A stretch of DNA of 64,000 nt from Chenopodium formosanum (lineage: Eukaryota; Streptophyta; Magnoliopsida; Caryophyllales; Amaranthaceae): assembly GCA_024500155.1 (NCBI GenBank), contig CM044871.1:82010402-82074401 (forward strand), given 5' to 3'. Each line of letters begins with the position of its first letter. The stretch's first letter is position 1. Both the position numbers and the translations under genes were made by a program. This document shows, in pieces, positions 56,153 to 64,000 of the stretch. The notes under the pieces were generated by a model. That model worked only from the letters and a program-made list of their open reading frames with translations, was not told the DNA's origin and did no database searches.

Positions 56153-56464
56153 TTAGGTTAGAATAATATTTTGCAATTTTGCTAAATATTACTCGTAGTT
56201 GGCAAATTTGATACCCTATATTTTAAATGTGTTTTAATGTGTGAAAGTATCAATTTTTTTTATTTTATAAAAGTTGAGATCGAGATTGTGCATGGATTTT
56301 TTGGATCACAAGAGGTCACGAGGGTCTTGCCTTTTACAATTCGACATAATTTCTTTCCGCCTCAAACATGAGATCTTGTTAAAGATGTTCAAATATTTAA
56401 GTATATATCCGGCCAGAATCAATAATACTGCTAATTATTTTTTAAAAATAGATGTTAAAGTTTA

Positions 56465-56655
56465 GGTCATGTTCATATTTATTGAACTGAGCTGAATTAA
56501 ACTAAACTAATTAGAGTTAAACTGAACTGAACTGAATAGAATTGAACTGAATATTTTATGAGAGAAGGAAATAAGTTAAGAGTTGAACTGAACTAAACTT
56601 AATTGATTGGAGCTGAACTGAACTTATATGAAATTAAGCTGAAGTGAACAAGCCC
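56465..56655. mobile_element. Tourist-like MITE, GTTCA/CTGAA family
   Basis: Left end GGTCATGTTCATATTTATTG after TTA, right end GAAGTGAACAAGCCC. The body is CTGAACTGAA repeats. The right duplication has decayed (ATA). Confidence 0.65.
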
Positions 56656-59600
56656 ATAATCCGATAATTTGATCGTAAATTATTGCCTTATGGCTGATAA
56701 TTGATTCAAAATTTGAGTTTATTCCGTATATTTGTTTAAATATTACTCTATCTGTCTCATTTTATTTATCCGTTTGAAACAAAATTAAAATTCACACAAA
56801 AAACGATAAAACATAACATTGACAAGTAAAACAAGACGGTCGAATCGGAATATATATAAATGTAATCCATGCAGGGGGAAGAATTAGTTAATATATCGTG
56901 GTCCCTAACAATTGCCGTTAATCTCGATTCATCGATGAGATAACGACCATAGCATTATATAATTGCGAAAAAGAAAGCATTGATCAAAGCAAAGATTAAA
57001 AAAAATTGTTAAGCAAAGATCGAGCAAATCAATGATTTAGAATAAGAACATTTTATCCAAATTGTGAACTAGACAAGCCGACAAACTTTCCACCGTAGGA
57101 CAAGTGTCTTGTTTGGTTTTAGAAGTGGTTATTACGTACGCGTGTGCATTGTTTCATGCACTGAATAAGGCATGGAATCTTATGCTAATTTTACACTCAT
57201 TTATTCTTTTTTGTCTTTCAAAAATAGAAACCTAAAATATTACTAGTATAGTCGTATACTCGTATATAGTTGTATTGTTTACGGTTTTTTCTTTACACAT
57301 AACTCGTAGTCAGTAATATATTAAGACGAATCTAACAAATTCTGTAATCGATATAATTAAATTTTTTAAACATACATGTATAAATTATAAAAAAATGATT
57401 AACGTGATATTTGTAAATAATGTCAAAATTCTATTACGTAAATGTTAACATCAATAATATGAAACCAATTTCTTATATGTTTATAATTATTCCCCTCTTA
57501 TAGCATAAGCTTTGTAAATTGTAAAGCAACGTCTTTGGCACCATGCAACTAGAATAAAAGTGCCTTGTTTTTATTTGCTTCATCTTTTTATTATTGATAG
57601 ATTCCTCATACTTCAATTCGTGTATATTATAAAGTTTTTATTTCGTGAGGAGCACCAAATTTTCCCATCGAAAGTAACCTAGCTATACTACGGTTGACAT
57701 TTCTATAACTGTGAATAATGTTCCTTATTTGTCGGCAAAAGTTAATAATTGAGAACTTGACTAATTTAGTTCGTTGATCAATTTTTCCACTTTGATTGTA
57801 TATATTAAGATAGTTTGTTTATTTCCTTATATTAATGTAAAAGGGATTATTTCATCGATGTATACATCATATTTATATTCTTCATACTATTCAAACTAAT
57901 TATTGCTTACAATACATTATTGGAATGAATAAATCTTCAATAATTATTGGTTTTTTGACTTTGATGACATTGGGTTGATATGAAATAAAGCATGTAACAC
58001 TGATCATACTTGAGCTCAAGTGAGGTCTATCATAATTAACGATTAATTAGGTGGTAATATGTGTATATATAATTCAGTCATTTTGGTTATTCATAATTAA
58101 TAGTTAATTTTGCTATGCCTTTCCAAAAAAAAAAAAAAAATTGCATTGATCGACTAGTTAGAGAGAAATAGTTAAAACGCATACATGCATGAGTATCATC
58201 ACTCATATATAACATCAACGTTAGTTTAATAGTATATTTTGAGATCAAAATCCTTAAATTGAATGAATTATATATGCCTCTTATTTCAATATATGCAGCA
58301 TATACACCAATTATTTAAGACGCGCTAATCTTAGAAAGTTGACATTTATTATTATTACCATGAAATTCTATGTATATGTGTACAAGACTTTTAAATCACA
58401 AAGTATAAAAGGTTGATTAGTACTCCAAAATTTTGTCTAAAAGTCATATACAAAAGCATAAACTTCACAAGGTTTGTATACAAACATGCAACTTTCTTCA
58501 CTTTACTTTTCTTGTTTCTCCATTAATCCACTTGCCAATCAAGTGATCTAAAACAGTCCAGATCTAGGAGGGAAAACCAAAATGCATGGATGCATGAAAA
58601 GATATAAATGTTAGCACGTTGACTTTAATGAGAATCTGAGATAGTCATCTTAAAAATATTGGAATAATAAAAATCAAAAATTCATATGAAATGCATATTA
58701 TAAATTTCTTTCTTTTTATGACGTGGGAATATCTAATAGGTCGTTGATTATTACTACTATAAATTCCAAGTACAAAAGCATATATTTTATTGGGTATATA
58801 ACATCTTTCTTATTATAAAATATTCTTTTAAGTGGTCCAGATCAAAGGGAAAAAACAAAAATGCATATTTGAGTGGTCCCAATATTTAGCTCTTTACCTC
58901 TATTCAAAAAAAATAAAAAAAATAGAGCTCTTTAACTTTATTATTGAGATAAAATCTTAAAATGGGAGGGAAAAATACATGTACATAGGATCTCTATTTC
59001 TTTAAACTAGTAGTTTTCCTCACATTGGTGGCAATTATTTGAAATTCTTTTATCATGTATAAATTCTCATTATTAAATATAGTTGTCGAAATTCTTTATG
59101 TACATATAATTTGAATCATTAGGATTTTTTTTTTTTTTTCCAATCCATACTTTGATATAGTATAATGGTTAAAACTTAAAAGCGTGCATTATTAGAGACC
59201 GTGTAAACAAAGTGTAACAAAGTAAAGTAGCAGAGGCCAAAGGAATTATTTTAAAGCGACAAAATGCGATAATTATATTTTTATGACATGGGAAATGCTA
59301 AAAGGTTGTTGATTAGTACTACCTAGAAATTCCATTGTACAAGAGCATAATTTCACAAGGTATAAAAACATCTTTCTTTACTTTTCTTTTTCTTTTGTAT
59401 TTTTATCTATTAACTTTTTCAGTAAAGTGTGAAAATAAAATTAAAAGGAAGTTAGAGGACGCTATCATCAGCACTGTTATGTTGTGGTGCTGTGCTATAC
59501 TCCATGTAATACAAATCACTTTCCATTTTCTTTGAATGGAAAAGCAAATGCAATTTTTCCAAAAGATAAAATAATTAAGATTGGATATGACGAAAGTGAT

Positions 59601-61388
59601 GACAAATTGACAATGATAAAAAAGAGTGTTGGACCATTATAAGTTATAATTATTTGTAGGTAAACTTCCCCGAAGGTTCCCTTCATCATCAATTAATTTT
59701 TAAGCACTCTCTACTTCGGATACAATTTTACTCTCTTCGTCTCTAAAAAATTATTTCGCATTTTACTTCATTAACATAATCCATGCCCCAATTCCTCTCT
59801 ATTCCAATTATGTCACATATAATTATATAAATAGTAATTATATTTACTGTTAACTCGTAAAAAGAAAATTAGGGCAAACATAAACAGACGGATAAAATAC
59901 ATAGTTTGTATGTAATATAATATTTGGACCACAATAGATCTTCTATCATTTCTCATCAATTTGAGGGCCCAATAAAACTAGTAAAAGGTATCGTGTCAAT
60001 AACGTATGTCGATTGCTCATCATAACCTTAACGATCTTAGCCGTTAATTAGTCACAATCTCGTGTTTAGAACCGTTGGATTAGATATGTTCCTATTATCG
60101 TAAAGGCCATAGTAAAATTAGATTCACAATCACAAGTTGTATATTTAAAGAGAAAAAGACATTAGATGATTAGAAAGAAACCTTATACTATCGATATGAT
60201 AGCCTTTTCTAAATCATTACCGACGTGTTCGTTTTAAATATTTTAAACCTACCATGTCTTATTTCATAATAGTAGTGTACTTGTATTATTGTACTCCGTA
60301 TATATTAGTGAATAGTTATGCATGGTTGTTACAAAAACTTTAATCAACTTACATCTCAAATCACACAATCATAAAATTTTAATCAACTAATTAACGTATT
60401 TTCTATCTCAAATCACATAATTGTCTTATTATATTATAAAAATTTTGTTTTAATGGATAACTCAAGTCATTTTAATTGTCTTATTGTTACCATATATCAT
60501 GACTTTTATGAAGTTTTTCCCTTATTCTCTCCTCTTTAACAAAAACATATGCCTTCATCTTACTTGGTAATAATTTTTTTTTTCCCATTTAATTTGGTAT
60601 CACAATAATAGTGAGATTTGAAATAATCACTAAATCAGTTAAATTAAGCTAATTCATCTTTATAGTTAATTAAAAAACATATACGTGTACCTATTACTTG
60701 CCAAACAACATCTTAACACGCATGAACAAATGAACAATACATTAATACTAAGTACTACTACAATAATTTGACTTTTATTCAAAGTATAGGACAACAACCT
60801 CAAGTTTTATAAAAATCTTCTCAACATGAAATCAATTTTATGTAATTTAAGATATTTAAACATATCATAATTAAAATCGATATGTAAATAATTTAATATT
60901 TTTTCTGTCACATAATAACTAATACAGACAAACTTTACACGTATGCCTATACAATAGTTGATCTTAGTTTTATATATAATTAAATATTAATGAGAATTAT
61001 AAATAAATACTCGAATTATATTATGAAACTTTATATTATTACCTATCTAACAACATATTTTATAATAAAAAAAATATTTTTATGATGTTAGTAAAATTTT
61101 ACCGCACATCAAAGTTAATATATTAGTACAAAAAATAAAATAAAATCAACGTGTCAATTATTTTGGGACGGAAAGAGTACATCAGTATAATTTACAAAAA
61201 TTTATATGTCTAGTCACATCGTCATGGGGTTACTCAATTACGGTTATATGGGTTACTCTATTGCAGTTAAAAGGGTTGTCATTATTAAAGGAGTTTTACT
61301 TTGTTAATAAAAGATAGGTCTGTTTTTTACAAGGAGATCGAGATCATACAATGTGACCGGTTACATAAAAAACGTAATTTATACTTTG
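56656..61388. other. Long gene-free AT-rich stretch
   Basis: No frame with convincing composition and no defined element. A Stowaway-like fragment (CTCTTCGTCTCTAAAAAATT) is near 59732, and a duplicated phrase around TACAAAAGCATAAACTTCACA near 58450 recurs near 59338. Otherwise nothing seen. Confidence 0.5.
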
Positions 61389-61390
61389 TA

Positions 61391-61481
61391 CTATCTCCGG
61401 TCCAAATTACTCGCAACTTAAGAATATTTTATATCTCACAAATAATACCCCAAAGTTGCGAGTAATTTCAACCGGAGGTAG
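61391..61481. mobile_element. Short Stowaway-like MITE
   Basis: The ends CTATCTCCGGTCCAAATTAC and GTAATTTCAACCGGAGGTAG are flanked by TA. The middle AATATTTTATATCTCACAAA is shared with 25819 and 40493. Confidence 0.8.
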
Positions 61482-61539
61482 TATTAATTTTCTTTTAAAA
61501 AATGGTTAAAATATAAATAAAAATTCAAAAGTGGGGCCA

Positions 61540-61890
61540 TGGGTGGGGCGAAGGTCACGTGGGGAGTGACGGCAAAGGAGCAGAGAGTGAAGGGAGAAGG
61601 GACGCATCTCACGTGGGGGGAAGAGGAAGAGAGTGAGTGGTGAGTGGTGAGTGGTGAGTGGTGAGTGGGAGTGGACGTAATAATAAAGGAGAAAGGAGAA
61701 AGAAATAAGAAAGAAAGGAGGAAGTGAAGTGGTTCCTTTCTTAGAGAACACGCCTCTAATCACTCTGGAAAACGGAGACAAATACACGTGACCTAACCTC
61801 TTTCTGCCGTAATCATAACCAGCCTCCAACTTATTCATCATTATCTCTCCTTCACCCAACTCATCATTTCAACTCTCAACTCTTTTTAAA
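61540..61890. promoter_or_regulatory. GC-richer promoter-like island with three G-boxes
   Basis: CACGTG occurs in GGTCACGTGGGG (near 61558), CTCACGTGGGG (near 61612) and TACACGTGACC (near 61795), the ABRE/G-box core bound by bZIP/bHLH factors. A GTGAGTGGTGAGTGG microsatellite lies at 61630-61670. A CT-rich leader-like stretch (61845-61885) follows, but no coding exon. It could be an orphan promoter or a gene whose exons lie outside the window. Confidence 0.35.
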
Positions 61891-62091
61891 AAAAAATAAA
61901 AAAATTAAAATTACTCGTCGTATGTTCGCACCTTCCTCCTACTTTCTACGGATTGCATCCCCCTCTTTTTTTGGGTGGTTTCTCTATTGGTTCTTCCTAC
62001 CACCAATAGTATTTTTTCCATTCTTCAATTTATATAATCCACCAATTTTTTAAAAAATTTATTTAGTACATGTTTGGTCCAATTTTAATAT

Positions 62092-62202
62092 TACGGTATT
62101 ACCTTTATTCCGTTAAATGTTATGTGCAACTTTAGAATGTTTTATAAGGGGTATCTCACAAACAATACTCCAAAATTACACATAACGATAGACTCGGTAG
62201 TA
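62092..62202. mobile_element. Short Stowaway-like MITE, decayed
   Basis: Mirrored TTATGTGCAACTTTAGAATG and TCCAAAATTACACATAACG around GGGGTATCTCACAAACAATA; same family as 61391. Confidence 0.55.
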
Positions 62203-62522
62203 CTTAAGATATTTTATTACACGGTGCATAATTATTGTAAGAAAATACGAACAAAGTTAACGTATTTTGAATAATGAAATGCGAATATTAACATAATTTC
62301 AAAATACATATAGAAGATAATGTTTAAACACTAATTAATACATCTTTTCAACCACATACTTATAATTAAGTATTTTAAAGATATATAGTCAAAACTTTTT
62401 TGGTAGAGACCATAAAAGGCACCAAAAATGATTAAGTGTCCATTGAACAAAAAACTAAAATTAGATGGATAAAGACTTTAGGGTGTGTTATCTTTGCTTT
62501 AACTTATAACTTGATATACTAG

Positions 62523-62788
62523 CTCCCTTCGTCTCAAATTACTCGCAATGGTTTGACTTTTTGCACTATTCACACATCTTCCTTTGACCATCGCTTTTTA
62601 ACTATTATACGAAAGGCAATGTAATCATGTAAGATGTTGTTGGATCTATTTTAATGTATACTCCGTAGCTTCTTAATATAAAATTTTATAACGTATATAA
62701 ATATATAATAAAAGATATCAATGGTCAAACATGTGCATCGATAAGCATGTCCGATAAAAATTTTACAACTAAACTGGGACAAAGGGAG
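62523..62788. mobile_element. Stowaway MITE
   Basis: CTCCCTTCGTCTCAAATTAC at the left and CTGGGACAAAGGGAG-TA at the right are inverted repeats. Confidence 0.75.
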
Positions 62789-63639
62789 TAGTCAATTACC
62801 TCTGACTTTCATCTCATAAATATACATAATTGGACATAATAAGCCCTGAAAATTATTTTAAGATTCGTAATAATGTGTAATTTATTGATATGTGATTTTC
62901 ATTTAAAAAAATATTTATAAATATTTACTACTAAAAATAGCACATAAAATTATAAGGAATGTTCAAAACTTAATTTTTTTCTTCTGTGTTTTATTTTTTC
63001 AGATCTAAAATAAATAAAAAGAAGGTGAATTAAACACAGTCTAAATATGGATAGAAGGATTTTTTTATTTTTATTTTTTTAAAAAAAGAAAGCAAGAAAA
63101 TGAAGTTCAATATTATAAACAGAAGCAGCAAAAAAAATCACGCTAACACTTATGGTTTGTTCTATTCACTTTATTTTAAGTGTAATAAGTTCAGATAATT
63201 TATGTCAAGTTCAAATTGATCCAGTTCAGGAAAGATAACTTTTAATAAGGATTACAAAATAAAATTAAAATAAGTTTTAATAACACCTAATAAGTTCAAA
63301 TAATTAAGTTTAGATATATAGTGAAAATTTGGTGAATAGATTACACCCTAGCCTTATATAGCACATTATTATTTCTAATAGAAAAATACAAGGCATTTCA
63401 AACATATTACCATTATCAGCATTATGTATGTATGTTTTTAAACGTAACGAGGGGTATATAATTAACTTTTTATATGCATAAACAAATTATATCATGAATT
63501 TAGAGCAGTATGTATCCTTGAATGGTCAAATAATACTATTGAATATTTAGTTGTATTTCCTTTGTTTCATAATAACAATCCTATTTGGTTTTAATATATA
63601 CTATTCATAAGATGGAAAATATTATTCTCAATATATAAA
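62789..63639. other. AT-rich sequence with a MITE-like piece
   Basis: From about 63148 to 63350 the phrases TTTGTTCTATTCACTTTA and TGGTGAATAGATTACACCC form weak inverted ends around AATAAGTTCA repeats, reminiscent of the inner MITE at 23910. A Stowaway-like fragment is near 63555. No gene. Confidence 0.4.
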
Positions 63640-63822
63640 ACATAACCCACTGGTAAGGTTTACATCTTCCCAACCTTGAGGTTGTGTAATCAAACCATAT
63701 CAGAGGTATTTGGGTGGGATTCATTTATCACCCCCTGGCTCCCAAAGTACCTAGCTGCTCGGGGAAGACTTGTGAGAGGTTTCGGCTCGATAGGACTCTT
63801 CTCATTACCAAAAAAAAATATG
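63640..63822 (+). mobile_element. SINE
   Basis: A-box-like CCACTGGTAAGGTTTACATC and B-box-like GAGGTTGTGTAATCAAACC, then the body AGAGGTATTTGGGTGGGATT, GTGAGAGGTTTCGGCTCGAT and an A-run. Same family as 25545 and 35665. Confidence 0.75.
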
Positions 63823-64000
63823 GATTTTATTTGATTCATCTCAATGAGTAAGTTTTTATTTATTTTTTTTTTTTTTTTTTGAAATGAATCTTAATGAGTA
63901 GTTTGTTAAAAAAAAAATTATTAATTGTTTTTTATGAACATGAAATTAAAATATTACATTCATTAGAACCATAGCACGTATATAGTCAAATGTAAATTAA

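Noticed and set aside
61506..61859. 117-codon minus-strand frame over the G-box island
   Set aside because: Its middle is a translated TGAGTGG microsatellite and it has no domain; the promoter-like reading is better.

Overview
The window is AT-rich nuclear DNA of a flowering plant, almost certainly a eudicot. It has GT-AG introns, plant-specific gene families (XTH, BBE-like oxidase) and a very dense load of plant transposons. The lineage cannot be fixed from the sequence alone. A Caryophyllales/Amaranthaceae origin is a guess from the general look of the short elements.

Host genes are few. A RAD6/UBC2-like ubiquitin-conjugating enzyme (8756-10531, +, six exons) is followed by a single-exon berberine-bridge-enzyme-like FAD oxidase (12809-14437, -). 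Two XTH6/7-type xyloglucan endotransglucosylase/hydrolase genes face each other with identical exon phases (25018-26891, + and 39664-41193, -). A uL18 (L18p/L5e) family protein with a putative mitochondrial presequence (28594-29673, +) lies between them. The rest is mobile DNA or sequence in which I see no gene.

The main element is a 5.68 kb Mutator-like transposon (2652-8331). It has 64 bp perfect terminal inverted repeats and a 10 bp target-site duplication. It carries three genes: a mudrA-type transposase (broken by a stop and a frameshift), a GRF zinc-finger protein on the opposite strand, and a two-exon 127-residue protein I do not recognise. It ends 425 bp upstream of the E2 start codon. 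Two short non-autonomous Mutator-type elements (11104-12170, 15757-16851) have 9 bp duplications and GC-rich, gene-like interiors.

From 16940 to 20874 lies an hAT-type element (8 bp duplication) that contains a CACTA-derived block with six copies of a ~321 bp tandem repeat. A TRIM retrotransposon (21169-22938, minus) is split by a 1.6 kb solo LTR. A second TRIM (52201-54095, plus) is split by a 1.6 kb CACTA element (52307-53912). A further CACTA (47720-49606) has captured the first coding exon of a nucleotide-sugar (UDP-rhamnose/UDP-galactose type) transporter gene. A small hAT element with GGTTTGG repeats is at 54333-54998.

Throughout are MITEs: a Tourist-like family built of GTTCA/CTGAA repeats with TAA or TTA duplications, several Stowaway families, and tRNA-derived SINEs. 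The nested insertions, with their duplications, give a relative order of events. The right-hand 8 kb is largely unannotatable AT-rich DNA apart from MITEs, a SINE and a GC-rich, G-box-containing promoter-like island at 61.5-61.9 kb.
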